A stretch of 64,000 nucleotides of DNA from JBBQUN01 sp963698395 (lineage in GTDB: Bacteria > Actinomycetota > Acidimicrobiia > Acidimicrobiales > SZUA-35): the NCBI GenBank assembly GCA_963698395.1, contig CAVOQQ010000003.1, positions 434,001 through 498,000 on the forward strand. The letters run 5' to 3'. Shown here one piece after another: positions 1 to 8,729 of the stretch. Numbering within the stretch: the first letter of the stretch is position 1; each line of letters begins with the position of its first letter. Below the pieces are notes generated by a model. It saw only the letters and a program-made list of their open reading frames with translations. It did no database searches and was not told the origin of the DNA. Both the position numbers and the translations under genes were made by a program.

Positions 1-46
1 GATGTGATCCATCGTAGGCGGGTTCGATTCCCGTCCACCTCCGCCA
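1..46 (+). tRNA. selC: 3' part of a tRNA, probably tRNA-Sec (selC), cut by the window edge
   Basis: Only the 3' third is present. Positions 1-13 form the end of a long variable arm (GATG/CATC stem). Positions 18-22 and 30-34 pair as a 5-bp T stem around the loop TTCGATT at 23-29. The T stem is followed by eight bases (CCACCTCC, 35-42), then G73 and an encoded CCA (44-46). Eight rather than seven acceptor bases, G73 and a long variable arm are the bacterial tRNA-Sec pattern; a seven-base reading would leave a C at position 73 and no CCA. The anticodon lies outside the window, so identity is inferred. selA and selB lie 26 kb away. Confidence 0.75.
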
Positions 47-111
47 TTCGCCTGCGAGACCGAGCGGCCTGCAAACCAGCGTGACGGTACTGGCTCGATC
101 AGCACCCTATA

Positions 112-141
112 CGCCGTTCGTGGATTCCACCACGAACGGCG
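112..141. terminator. Hairpin between the tRNA and the convergent gene
   Basis: A perfect 12-bp stem (CGCCGTTCGTGG at 112-123 with its complement at 130-141) closes a 6-nt loop. It sits between the end of the tRNA and the stop codon of the opposing gene, so it could end both transcripts. There is no T-run after it. Confidence 0.6.
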
Positions 142-148
142 GTCGTGG

Positions 149-799
149 TCAGCCGGGGAGGGGTCCACCGATGGGGTACCTGGCGAAGAGCTCGTCCCAG
201 ATCGCGTTGTTGAACACGTAGGCGGCGTAGTCCGGGCTGCCTTCATGGCCAGGCACCAGGCGCATGGCCCAGAAGTCGGCCAGGCCCTCGTTGGCCGTTG
301 CACTCTCGATGGCGACTCGGGTCACCTCTGCGGATTCCTGCGGGGTCAACGCATGACGGTAGGCGAACAACGCTCCGACGCGAGCGTGAATGGCTTCGTG
401 AACATGGACGCCATCGATGGACTCCTGGGCGAACGGCGCGTCCATGTTGACGCACCAGCGCATCTCGTAGGGCGATGTGTACCAGTCGACCCGGCCGCCA
501 AAGCCCGAACAGAGCGACGCGTCGTACGTTCCGGTGGCCAGCTCGGCATCAGCGGGGCGGCCCAGCACGTTGCGGTAGACGAGGTCAAGGAGCTGGTGGT
601 CGTCGAGCGATCCGTAGCGCTGCACGAACTCGGGTGACACGATGAACTCGGCCGCGACTGCGGTCCCGTCGAGACCTCGCGCTGCGGTGAGCTCGACCCA
701 GTAGTCGAAGCCCGCCCGGTCGGGCAGGCGACGAAAACAGCCGTCGCGGCTGAAGCGCCCATTCCCAGGGTGGCGACGAGACGCCGCAGCGAACACCAT
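149..799 (-). CDS. DUF4214-like segment with an HExxH gluzincin-like domain, probably 5'-truncated or frameshifted
   Basis: 216 aa. Residues about 21-85 resemble a DUF4214 unit (FDYW, then SPEFVQRYG, then YRNVLGRPAD). The C-terminal half carries HEAIH at 134-138 and NEGLADFW at 170-177, with Glu171 33 residues after the second His. HExxH followed by NExxxD is the zinc-ligand layout of gluzincin metallopeptidases, so a secreted protease is possible; this is inferred from motifs alone. The frame lacks a normal signal peptide, while a signal-like N-terminus starts at 825 in another frame and runs into the DUF4214 start, which suggests a frameshift near 735. A second DUF4214 protein lies at 52193-53314. 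Confidence 0.6.
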   Translation of the reverse strand: MVFAAASRRHPGNGRFSRDGCFRRLPDRAGFDYWVELTAARGLDGTAVAAEFIVSPEFVQRYGSLDDHQLLDLVYRNVLGRPADAELATGTYDASLCSGFGGRVDWYTSPYEMRWCVNMDAPFAQESIDGVHVHEAIHARVGALFAYRHALTPQESAEVTRVAIESATANEGLADFWAMRLVPGHEGSPDYAAYVFNNAIWDELFARYPIGGPLPG

Positions 800-914
800 G
801 AGCGTTGCGGTGAGGCGAGAGCCATGTGGCGATCCTTGGCAGCCGAAGACGTGCCAAAAGCATCGGAGCCCGCATCAGAAATCTTGAGCGATCAGCGGCC
901 GTGCGCGCCGGCGC

Positions 915-2309
915 TCAGCAATCGGACACGGCGTCGCTCACATTGCTCGACGACGTCGACCCGTTGGCCACTCCTGCAACGAGATTCTTGAACCCCGTCG
1001 CCGAGGCCCAACCGCCTGCGGTGTCTCCGCTGCCGATTCGATACCACCAGCCGTTACCGCCGGGCGTGATGGACGAGCTGAACGCCTTGCATTCGATGAC
1101 CACGATCTGGCCACCGGGGAGGCGGCCGAGCTTGGGATCGATCGCCGGCCACGCCGTGTAGGTCTCGACACCGGCCTGGACGGTTTCGAGTGCGACCAGC
1201 ACCGGCGCCGGAGGCAGGGGAACCGTCAGATCGGGGTCTTCCTCGGTGGTGGTCACCTTCTTCGGTGCGGTGGTGGTCGTGGTGGGGACCGCCGTGGTGG
1301 ACGGCGACGTCGGCGGGGCCGTGGTCGGCGCCGGTGTGGTCGGCGGTCGAGTGGTCGGCGGTCGAGTGGTCGGCGGTCGTGTCGTCGGTGGCTGGGTGAC
1401 GACCACGGAGGTCGTGGTGGCGGGATCGATGCTCGGACCGGCCGGCTCGGGCAATTGTGTTCGCACCGAGAGGGACGACATCACCGCCCCGGCGCGCTGT
1501 TGGCTGGCGACGTTCTTCGCTCGCTCGACGAGCTCACCGACCAGGGGCACGATGTCGGTCAGCGCCTGACGGTCGGCATCGTCGACTGCATCACCGAGAC
1601 CATCGAAGACACAGTCGAAGTAGTCGAACAACGACACTTCGAGCGATGCTCCCAGATCGGAGTCTGCGACCGTGTCGACATCGCAGGCTTCGGCCAGGTC
1701 GGCAGCCCAGTCGAAGGTGTTCTCGAGTCCGAGCGCCGACATCACTTCGCTGGTGGCTTCGATGATCGCCCAGCGCTCGGCGAAGACCAAGGAGAGCTCT
1801 TGCTCGTCCCATGCTCCGGCGTCGGCCGTCAGCTTCGCTCCGACACCGGGTCGAATGAGGGCGCCGACACCTCCGGCAAGGACGGTGACACCGTCGGGCT
1901 CGTTGCTCGCCAACTCCCAACCGGCGACGGCATCGGGGTACTCGATGCTCAGCGGGCCCGAGCCGTTGTTGACGATGTTCAGGACCAGGCCATCGGTGGC
2001 GGTCCGATCGGCGCACACGAGCAGCGGGCCCGACGACGATGGCGCCAGTGACTCGGCAGCAACCCAGACAGGGAGGCCATCGTCACAGTTCGGTACGGCC
2101 GCGTCACCACTGGTGACGGTGTTGTACCAGTCGGCGAAGGTCAGCGTCAGACCGTCGGCGAGATCGGGCGAGATCGCTTCGGCCGAGGTCGTGGTGGTGG
2201 TCGTCTCCTCTGCGGAATCGTCACCACCGCCGGTACAGCCGACCGCAACGACGCCAGCAACGAGAGCCGCCGCGGTATACCGACGTCGCCATCCTCGCTC
2301 GCTACGCAT
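915..2309 (-). CDS. Secreted lipoprotein with Thr/Pro-rich linker and C-terminal SH3-like segment
   Basis: 464 aa of unknown function. The start at 2309 is chosen for its AGGAG ribosome site six bases upstream and because it gives a lipoprotein signal: a basic N-terminus, a hydrophobic stretch, and a lipobox ending VAVGC with the lipidated Cys at about residue 25. A Thr-rich spacer follows, then a roughly 230-aa globular region without a recognised family. Next comes a PPTTR repeat linker encoded by three 15-bp direct repeats (1336-1380), and finally an SH3b-like end containing GGWAS. The design suggests a cell-surface protein whose SH3-like end may bind wall polymers. Confidence 0.75.
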   Translation of the reverse strand: MRSERGWRRRYTAAALVAGVVAVGCTGGGDDSAEETTTTTTSAEAISPDLADGLTLTFADWYNTVTSGDAAVPNCDDGLPVWVAAESLAPSSSGPLLVCADRTATDGLVLNIVNNGSGPLSIEYPDAVAGWELASNEPDGVTVLAGGVGALIRPGVGAKLTADAGAWDEQELSLVFAERWAIIEATSEVMSALGLENTFDWAADLAEACDVDTVADSDLGASLEVSLFDYFDCVFDGLGDAVDDADRQALTDIVPLVGELVERAKNVASQQRAGAVMSSLSVRTQLPEPAGPSIDPATTTSVVVTQPPTTRPPTTRPPTTRPPTTPAPTTAPPTSPSTTAVPTTTTTAPKKVTTTEEDPDLTVPLPPAPVLVALETVQAGVETYTAWPAIDPKLGRLPGGQIVVIECKAFSSSITPGGNGWWYRIGSGDTAGGWASATGFKNLVAGVANGSTSSSNVSDAVSDC

Positions 2310-2516
2310 GCAATCTCCTGATGAGGCAGAGGACCAGCACGGTCCAGCACTGTTCTTCGGCTGTGGTGTCTCGCGTATGAGACCGCTCCGCCGGAGCACG
2401 GTAGTCCGAGAACGGCCCACTCATGGACCACGCATCGTGCTGCACCCCTGGTGGCGGGTGTTCGCCGTCGCAACGCAGCACCCGTGGGCCCTTCCCGACG
2501 TGCCTACAGTGAGACG

Positions 2517-3263
2517 ATGACCACGATTCTTCCCGGCGCCGAACCCATGAGCGTGAGCGGAGGCCCCACCGGGGTGCTCGCCATCCACGGCTTCACCGGA
2601 AGCCCGCAGTCGATGAGACCCGTTGCGGCGGCCATGGCCGCTGCCGGCCACACCGTCGAGCTCCCGCGACTGCCTGGCCACGGCACGAGCGTCGATGACA
2701 TGCTCGCCACCGGTTGGTCCGACTGGACCACTGCGGTCGATGCCGCCTACCGAGATCTCGCCGCCCGGACCGAGCGCGTCGTGGTCACCGGACTGTCGAT
2801 GGGCGGGACACTGACGCTCTGGCTCGCAACCCAGCACCCGGAAATCGCCGGCATCGTTCCGATCAACGCCGCCGCCATCGCCGATCCCGAACTGATGGAG
2901 GGGCTCCAGGCGTTTCTCGACTCCGGCGCGACGGTGATCGACGCCATCGGCGGCGACATCGCCAAGGAAGGCGTCGTCGAAGTCGCCTATGACCAGACCC
3001 CGTTGGCCCCGCTGCTCAGCCTGCAGCAGGGAGTGGTGGCGCTGGCATCCGACCTCGCCAGGATCACCATGCCGACCTTGTTGATCACGAGCCGCAACGA
3101 CCACGTCGTCGCACCCTCTGCCAGTGACTTCATCGCCGAGCAGATCTCGTCGACCGCCGAGCGGTTGTGGCTCGACGACAGCTTCCATGTCGCCACACTC
3201 GACCATGACGAGCAGCGGATCATCGAGGCCGTGGCGTCGATGATCGATCGAGTGACCCCCTGA
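2517..3263 (+). CDS. Alpha/beta hydrolase, carboxylesterase/monoacylglycerol lipase type
   Basis: 248 aa, the full length of a small Est30/MGL-like esterase. The nucleophile elbow GLSMGG, an acid in SRNDHV and the final His in DSFHVAT make up a Ser-Asp-His triad, and HGFTGSPQ near the N-terminus supplies the oxyanion region. It should hydrolyse short carboxyl or glycerol esters in the cytoplasm; the substrate cannot be told. The start is set by TACAGT at 2505-2510, six bases before the ATG, a leaderless promoter pattern. It is transcribed alone. Confidence 0.88.
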   Translation: MTTILPGAEPMSVSGGPTGVLAIHGFTGSPQSMRPVAAAMAAAGHTVELPRLPGHGTSVDDMLATGWSDWTTAVDAAYRDLAARTERVVVTGLSMGGTLTLWLATQHPEIAGIVPINAAAIADPELMEGLQAFLDSGATVIDAIGGDIAKEGVVEVAYDQTPLAPLLSLQQGVVALASDLARITMPTLLITSRNDHVVAPSASDFIAEQISSTAERLWLDDSFHVATLDHDEQRIIEAVASMIDRVTP

Positions 3264-3282
3264 ACTCGAGAGGCGAAAACGA

Positions 3283-3314
3283 ACCTGGGCGACCGTCGAA
3301 GCGGCCGCCCAGGT
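3283..3314 (-). terminator. Terminator downstream of the sigma-factor gene
   Basis: ACCTGGGCG at 3283-3291 pairs with CGCCCAGGT at 3306-3314. Read on the minus strand it is followed by TCGTTTTCG, a weak T-run, which fits termination of the sigma gene that ends at 3402. It may also stop the esterase transcript. Confidence 0.6.
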
Positions 3315-3401
3315 CCATGGGGAATCGGTTGCAGCGTCTACCGATGCACGAGCACTGATGTAGGAGTGCTGGTGCATCCAGCGCTCGTGATCGGTGGGCG
3401 C

Positions 3402-4385
3402 TCAGACAGCGAGGAGGTCGCGTGCTCCGGTGTCGGAGCTGGGGTGCCGGAGCTTCGACATGGCCCGAGCTTCGATCTGACGAATTCGCTCTCGAGTCAG
3501 ATTGAAGTATTCACCCACCTCTTCCAAGGTGCGAGGCTCGCCGCGGTCGAGGCCGAAGCGAAGCTTCAGGATCTCTCGCTCACGCTCGTCGAGCGGTGCG
3601 AGCAATCGTGAGATCTCTTCGGGCAGCAGCGCGGTGGCCGCCACTTCGAACGGCGAGTCGGCGGAGCGGTCCTCGACGACGTCGCCGAGTTCGGCATCGC
3701 CATCTTCTCGCAGCGGTTCCGACAACGACAGGGGCTCGGCAGCAAATCGCAGTGCTTCGGTGACCTTCTCTTCGGTCATCTCCACTTCTGTGGCGAGTTC
3801 GGTCAGCGTGGCCGGCCGGCCGTACTTGAGTTCGAGCCGAGCCCGCGCCTTCTGGAGGCGGGCGAGGGTGTCGCCGGCATGCACGGGCAGTCGAATGGTC
3901 CGACCGGTGTTGGCGATACCGCGAGTGATGGCTTGACGAATCCACCAGGTGGCATAGGTGGAGAACTTGAAGCCCTTGCGCCAATCGAACTTCTCGACCG
4001 CGTGCATCAACCCCAGGTTTCCTTCCTGGATGAGATCCAGGAGGGGCAGTCCCGACGCCTGGTACTTCTTGGCGATCGAGACCACGAGCCGGAGGTTGGA
4101 TTGGACGAAGGTCCGTTCTGCCTCACGGCCCTTGCGGATGGCCCGATTCAGCTCGCGCTTTCGGGTTGGCGTGACCGCCGGATCGGTCTCGAGAGCCTCG
4201 GCCGCCTCTTTGCCGGCCTCGATGGCCTGCGCCAGACGTACCTCGTCTTCCTTGGTGAGCAGCGGATACTGCCCGATATCGGTGAGGTACAGACGGACGA
4301 GATCTTCCTCGTCTCGTTCTACTCGCTCCTTGGCCAAGGATCCCAACCTCTCGTTTCTGCCGGCGCCGAGTGCAAAACCCGCCAT
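3402..4385 (-). CDS. RNA polymerase sigma factor, RpoD/SigB-like (group 1/2)
   Basis: 327 aa, close to mycobacterial SigB in size and lacking the long acidic N-terminus of a typical SigA. Region 1.2 (DLVRLYLTDIGQYPLL), region 2 (NLRLVVSIAKKYQ; GNLGLMHAVEKFDWRKG; FSTYATWWIRQAITR), region 3 (IRLPVHAGDTLARL) and region 4 (LREILKLRFGL-type helix, then EEVGEYFNLTRERIRQIEARA) are all intact. It should direct core polymerase to -35/-10 promoters, as a principal or stress-related sigma factor. TACCCT at 4391-4396 lies five bases before the ATG. The next gene upstream is on the same strand but 260 nt away. Confidence 0.93.
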   Translation of the reverse strand: MAGFALGAGRNERLGSLAKERVERDEEDLVRLYLTDIGQYPLLTKEDEVRLAQAIEAGKEAAEALETDPAVTPTRKRELNRAIRKGREAERTFVQSNLRLVVSIAKKYQASGLPLLDLIQEGNLGLMHAVEKFDWRKGFKFSTYATWWIRQAITRGIANTGRTIRLPVHAGDTLARLQKARARLELKYGRPATLTELATEVEMTEEKVTEALRFAAEPLSLSEPLREDGDAELGDVVEDRSADSPFEVAATALLPEEISRLLAPLDEREREILKLRFGLDRGEPRTLEEVGEYFNLTRERIRQIEARAMSKLRHPSSDTGARDLLAV

Positions 4386-4645
4386 AACAGAGGGTATCGA
4401 CTACCAGCAACAGTTGTGGTATCGCATCGTATCGAAGCGGAGGTGCCGCCCGATGAACGATGCATCTTGTGGTTCGGCGCCTCGGGCGCCGTACTTGAGC
4501 AACGAACGAATCGCAACGGCAGCACGGCGAAAGAGACGTCGGTCACTGTCGCACTCTGGCCAGCTTGGCAGGTGAATGACCGTTTCCCTCACCAGCGCGT
4601 CGATCAAGGGGTATCGACCCACGTGCCGAGGGCCGATACCGGCAG

Positions 4646-5308
4646 CTAGATCGAGGTCCTCTGACCGTCGACCGGGCCGAACGAGCTCACCGAACCCGGC
4701 CCGGTGACGCCACCGGCGGCCAGCATGAGCTTCTCGAGATTCGCCTGATGGATCGCTGCTCGATCGACGTCGTCTTCGTCATGGATGAGCGATTGGATCA
4801 TCATCTCACCGTCGCGCCATTCTTCGATGTCGTCGGTCAACGCAAGGTCGAGTGAGCGGATCGTCGGCGCATCGGTGATCGTCGCGGTGTTGTTGCGGTG
4901 GAACGTGTAGGCCGCAATCAGGTGGGGGAGCAGCACGCGGTAGAGGCCCACCAGCTTTGCGAGCGAATCGTCGAGACGCTCGTTGTCGGCGAGTGCTTCC
5001 ATGAACGCTTCGAGTTCGGCGTTCGGCGCCATGGTCAGCCGTGCCGGATCCATCTCGCGCAATTGGGGGAGGCGCTTGTGCCACAGCTCGGCGTGGAAGG
5101 CGTGATGATAGCAATGGGTCCCGAGGCGGAGCTTGATGTCGAGCTCGGGAACCGACGACACCCAGCTGCCGAGCACTTCGAAGATCCGCATCTCGACCCA
5201 CTTGTAGTTGCCGATCCGCCGGGCGGTCTCCTCGACCGAGAACCGACCGGGCAGTTCATTGCGCTCCCAAGAGGCCCTCGGCGGGCGTGATGTCGAAGCT
5301 TCTGCCAT
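4646..5308 (-). CDS. Ferritin-like superfamily protein
   Basis: 220 aa, almost entirely helical. His and Glu residues are spaced as in a ferritin-like four-helix bundle: an HHAFHAELWH cluster near residues 68-77 and DDIEEWRDGE near 160. These could form a di-iron site, but the exact ligands cannot be confirmed by eye. No substrate is suggested. A GAAAGG ribosome site precedes the ATG. It lies upstream of the sigma gene on the same strand with a 260-nt gap, so it is probably a separate unit. Confidence 0.65.
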   Translation of the reverse strand: MAEASTSRPPRASWERNELPGRFSVEETARRIGNYKWVEMRIFEVLGSWVSSVPELDIKLRLGTHCYHHAFHAELWHKRLPQLREMDPARLTMAPNAELEAFMEALADNERLDDSLAKLVGLYRVLLPHLIAAYTFHRNNTATITDAPTIRSLDLALTDDIEEWRDGEMMIQSLIHDEDDVDRAAIHQANLEKLMLAAGGVTGPGSVSSFGPVDGQRTSI

Positions 5309-5400
5309 TGCGCACCTTTCGATCTCGAATCGCCGACGCTAGTCCAACGGGGTCGAGTCGGTGTGCTCGAACGGCGGCGGCCCAGGGACGGGCCCCGGCG

Positions 5401-6639
5401 TCAGCGGCCGTTGGTGGACCAGTGCCAGGGCTCAGACGGCAGGTTGTAGAAGCCGTAGCTCGCTGCGTTTGCTGCCAACCACTGGTAGGCGGGGCTCGAG
5501 CGGGTGCTGATGATTCGTCCACCATAGGTGAAATCGATGGCCCGTCCCTGCTCGTGCATGGAGCTGCCAGGCCGTGCGGTCGGCGGGCGGCAACTACTCG
5601 AAGGCATCTCGTAGACGGCGTAGTTCGACGTGCCGCAGTTGTTCCTTCGCACGGCGATCTGGCCGGCGGGATCGCGGTAGCCGCCGCCGCTCAGCTCGAC
5701 CCCGGCGGCCGAGGCGGCGGCGAGCATCGACTCGAGGTTGCCGGAAATCGAACGATGGACTCGGATCCCGCGGACGCTCACGATCTCTCCGGAGCCGACG
5801 GTGGTTCCGCCACCGCCACCGCCACCGCCGGTGCTCGGGGCACGAGGTGCTGCCGCTGCTTCGGCTGCACGCTTCTTGGCCAACTCGGCGGCGAGCCGAT
5901 TGACTTCGGCCTGTTCCTGGGATGCCAGCTGGGCATCGAGCTCCTGGATGGAAGCGAGTTCGGAGAGCTCGTGGTCGAGGCGGGCTTCGGCCTCGGCCGT
6001 CAGTGCGGCCTGGGCGTCTCGGGCCTCGGCCAACACGCCGAGCTCGTCGGCCATCTGATTGCGTAGCGTCTCGGCTTCGGCGGTGGCGTCGGCTGCCAAC
6101 GCTCGCTCGACCACGAGGTCTTCCTCGGCGGCCCTGAGCTGTTCTTCGAGATCGACCTCGCCCTGCGTGACGTCCTGCACCAGGGTCTGCATTCGCACCG
6201 CCTGGGTGATGTCGTTCGAGTCGAGCAACACCGAGTCGGTGTCGCCCTGCGACATGAAGGAGTTGATGGCTCGGCCGGCCAGTTGCTCGCGCAGGAACGT
6301 GATCTCCTGTTCCTTGTCGATGACCGCCTGTTCGGATTCAGCCAGGCGGGCCTCGGCATCGGCGAGGCTGCGCTCGGCATCGGCGACTCGATTCTCTTGA
6401 GCCGCCACGTTCGCCTGGACCGCAGCAAGCGCGTCGGTCAGTTCATCGACTTCGGCCCCGACGGCATCGACCTGTTGCGCCTGCGCTGCCTTCTCGGCCT
6501 GGGCCTGGCGCCGCTGTTCCCGAATCGATTCGAGATCATTGGAGGTCTGGGCCTGCGATGGCGAAGCCAACGACGCGAGCGCCAGGGCCATCACCAACAG
6601 CGCGGCCCGGCGTAGAGGGGTGAAGTTCTTGCGTGCCAT
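5401..6639 (-). CDS. Secreted coiled-coil protein with C-terminal VanY-type (M15) D,D-carboxypeptidase domain
   Basis: 412 aa. The first 30 residues are a signal peptide ending SQAQ. Residues about 35-255 are a long Ala/Glu/Gln-rich coiled coil like those of wall-hydrolase partners, followed by a Gly-rich hinge. The last 130 residues are M15B: HEQGRAIDF gives the HxxGxAxD zinc motif and EPWHWS supplies the catalytic Glu and third His. The expected role is trimming the D-Ala-D-Ala end of peptidoglycan stems outside the membrane, possibly recruited by the coiled coil. ATG 6639 is preferred; GTG 6651 is also in frame. Neither has a clear ribosome site. Confidence 0.85.
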   Translation of the reverse strand: MARKNFTPLRRAALLVMALALASLASPSQAQTSNDLESIREQRRQAQAEKAAQAQQVDAVGAEVDELTDALAAVQANVAAQENRVADAERSLADAEARLAESEQAVIDKEQEITFLREQLAGRAINSFMSQGDTDSVLLDSNDITQAVRMQTLVQDVTQGEVDLEEQLRAAEEDLVVERALAADATAEAETLRNQMADELGVLAEARDAQAALTAEAEARLDHELSELASIQELDAQLASQEQAEVNRLAAELAKKRAAEAAAAPRAPSTGGGGGGGGTTVGSGEIVSVRGIRVHRSISGNLESMLAAASAAGVELSGGGYRDPAGQIAVRRNNCGTSNYAVYEMPSSSCRPPTARPGSSMHEQGRAIDFTYGGRIISTRSSPAYQWLAANAASYGFYNLPSEPWHWSTNGR

Positions 6640-6779
6640 CGTCCGGACCACCGTACTCGGCGATTCGCGGCACCGGTAGCGCGCGGGCAGTGCTCCCCAT
6701 CACACCTCCTCCACCGAAACATCGTCCTCCACCGCAACCACGTCGTTGCCGACGCGCCGTGCCGGTGGACCGTTGCCGT

Positions 6780-8495
6780 CTAGCCCCGATATCGATTGGT
6801 GATCGGCACCCGTCGGTCACGCCCGAATGCCTTCACCGAGATCCTGATTCCTGGCGGGCTTTGGCGCCGCTTGTACTCGGCGATATCGACCAGCCTGGTG
6901 ATACGGGTGACGATGGCAGCGTCGTGGCCCCGACCGATGAGCTCGCTCGCGGTCAAGTCGTCTTCGACATAGCCGGCCAGGATGGCGTCGAGAACCTCGT
7001 AGGGAGGCAGGCTCTGGTCGTCTCGCTGATCGGGACGCAGCTCGGCCGACGGCGGCTTGTCGATCACGTTGTTCGGGATGATCTCCCTACCCGCCGACTC
7101 ATTGCGCCAACGCGCCAGTTCGTACAGCCGGGTCTTGAACACGTCCTTGATCACGGCGAAACCACCGGCGGTATCGCCATAGAGGGTGGAATAGCCAACG
7201 CCAACCTCGCTCTTGTTGCCCGTCGTGAGGATCATCCATCCCAACTTGTTGGACAGCCCCATCATGAGCACGCCGCGGATACGGGACTGGAGGTTCTCCT
7301 CGGTGGTGTCGGGCTCGCGATCACCGAACGACGGCGCCAACATGTCGAGGAGCGCGGCGTGGGCTGGTTCGATGGCGATGGTCCGATAGTCGACACCCAG
7401 CGTCTCGCACATCGTCACCGAGTCGGAAACGGAATGATCGCTCGAGAAGCGCGAGGGCATCAGCACGGCATGCACCTTGTCGGCTCCGACCGCTTCGACC
7501 GCGATCGCCACGACCATGGACGAGTCGATCCCGCCCGAGAGCGCCACGCCGACGTCGGTGAAACCATTCTTGAACACGTAGTCACGGGTGCCGAGGACGA
7601 GCGCTCGCCAGATCTCGGTGTTCTCGTCGAGCAGCTCGATCATCGGCGGCAGCAGCGGTGGCCCCTCGAGCGGCTCGTGCTTCGAGAGTTCGATGACCGG
7701 CAGTGCCGGCACCGGCAGCTCTTGACCACGGGGGTCGAGTCGGCGTTTGCGGTAGGTCGGAATGACCTCGAGGTCGCAGACCAACACCGCTTCTTCGAAC
7801 TGGGCTCCCCGGGCGATCAGGCGCCCCTCGTGATCGAAGACCACGGACCCACCGTCGAAGATCAGCTCGTCTTGGCCACCCACCTGGTTCGCATAGACCA
7901 GGGCGCAGGAGCTGTCGGCGGCTCGGCTGCTCATCAAGACGTCTCGATCGAGCGCCTTGCCGGCGTGATAGGGACTGCCGTTCGGCACCAGCATGACTTC
8001 GGCACCGCCGGCGGCCTGCTCGTGCATCGGCCCCGTGGGACTCCAGACGTCTTCGCAGATGGCGATGCCGACCTTCACACCCTTGATCTCGACCAGCTGA
8101 TACGGCTCGGTGCCCGGGGTGAAGTAGCGCCGTTCATCGAACACGCTGTAGTTGGGAAGCACACGCTTGTGGTAGGTCAGGACCTGCTCGCCATTCGCGC
8201 ACAACACCGCCGTGTTGAAGATGTCGCGCCCGCCGTCGACCGTGCCGATCAAGGCCGCGCACTCGCCGGTGCGGGCGGCGATTCGGGCGACGGCCGCTTG
8301 GCAGGCGGCAACGAAACCGGGTTTCAGCACGAGGTCCTCGGGCGGATACCCGCACACCGACATCTCGGGGAAGACCGCAACATCGGCCCCGGCCTGCTCG
8401 GCCTCGTCGAGCCGGTCGATGATGCGAGCGACGTTGCCGTCGATATCGCCCATCACCGGATTGATCTGGCATACCGCAACCCGCAACCTTCGCAT
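6780..8495 (-). CDS. nadE: Glutamine-dependent NAD+ synthetase
   Basis: 571 aa. The N-terminal half is a nitrilase-fold glutaminase with Glu in FPEMSVCGYPPEDL, Lys in YHKRVLPN and catalytic Cys in AICEDVWSP. The C-terminal half is the synthetase with the SGGIDSS PP-loop and TTGNKSE. It amidates deamido-NAD using ATP and glutamine-derived ammonia, the last step of NAD synthesis. The start at 8495 is fixed by TACACT at 8503-8508 (minus strand) seven bases upstream, which predicts a leaderless mRNA, and it places the conserved VAVCQINP strand at the N-terminus. Confidence 0.95.
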   Translation of the reverse strand: MRRLRVAVCQINPVMGDIDGNVARIIDRLDEAEQAGADVAVFPEMSVCGYPPEDLVLKPGFVAACQAAVARIAARTGECAALIGTVDGGRDIFNTAVLCANGEQVLTYHKRVLPNYSVFDERRYFTPGTEPYQLVEIKGVKVGIAICEDVWSPTGPMHEQAAGGAEVMLVPNGSPYHAGKALDRDVLMSSRAADSSCALVYANQVGGQDELIFDGGSVVFDHEGRLIARGAQFEEAVLVCDLEVIPTYRKRRLDPRGQELPVPALPVIELSKHEPLEGPPLLPPMIELLDENTEIWRALVLGTRDYVFKNGFTDVGVALSGGIDSSMVVAIAVEAVGADKVHAVLMPSRFSSDHSVSDSVTMCETLGVDYRTIAIEPAHAALLDMLAPSFGDREPDTTEENLQSRIRGVLMMGLSNKLGWMILTTGNKSEVGVGYSTLYGDTAGGFAVIKDVFKTRLYELARWRNESAGREIIPNNVIDKPPSAELRPDQRDDQSLPPYEVLDAILAGYVEDDLTASELIGRGHDAAIVTRITRLVDIAEYKRRQSPPGIRISVKAFGRDRRVPITNRYRG

Positions 8496-8729
8496 TCGAG
8501 GGAGTGTAGGAGGGTCTCGGGCGCAGGACCGCAGCCGGTGCGACGCGGCGGCGGCACCGTACTGAGGCCGCTCAGTCGTGGGCGACGACGGGTGCTCGGT
8601 GGTCGAGCCACCGCTTCGCCATCGCCGCAACGCCTCGGGGCTCCGGACCGAGGATGGTTCGGAGCCCCGAGGGAGCGAGACACGATCGACCGTGTCGAGG
8701 AATGGCCAGTCGATCATGGCAAGGCGGAA

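Noticed and set aside
6536..6700. 54-codon minus-strand frame with a strong GGAGGAGG ribosome site overlapping the VanY start
   Set aside because: No family or conserved feature and it ends inside the VanY signal peptide; kept only as a possible leader frame.
6640..6780. c-di-AMP (ydaO) riboswitch before the VanY gene
   Set aside because: The conserved riboswitch core could not be found by eye.
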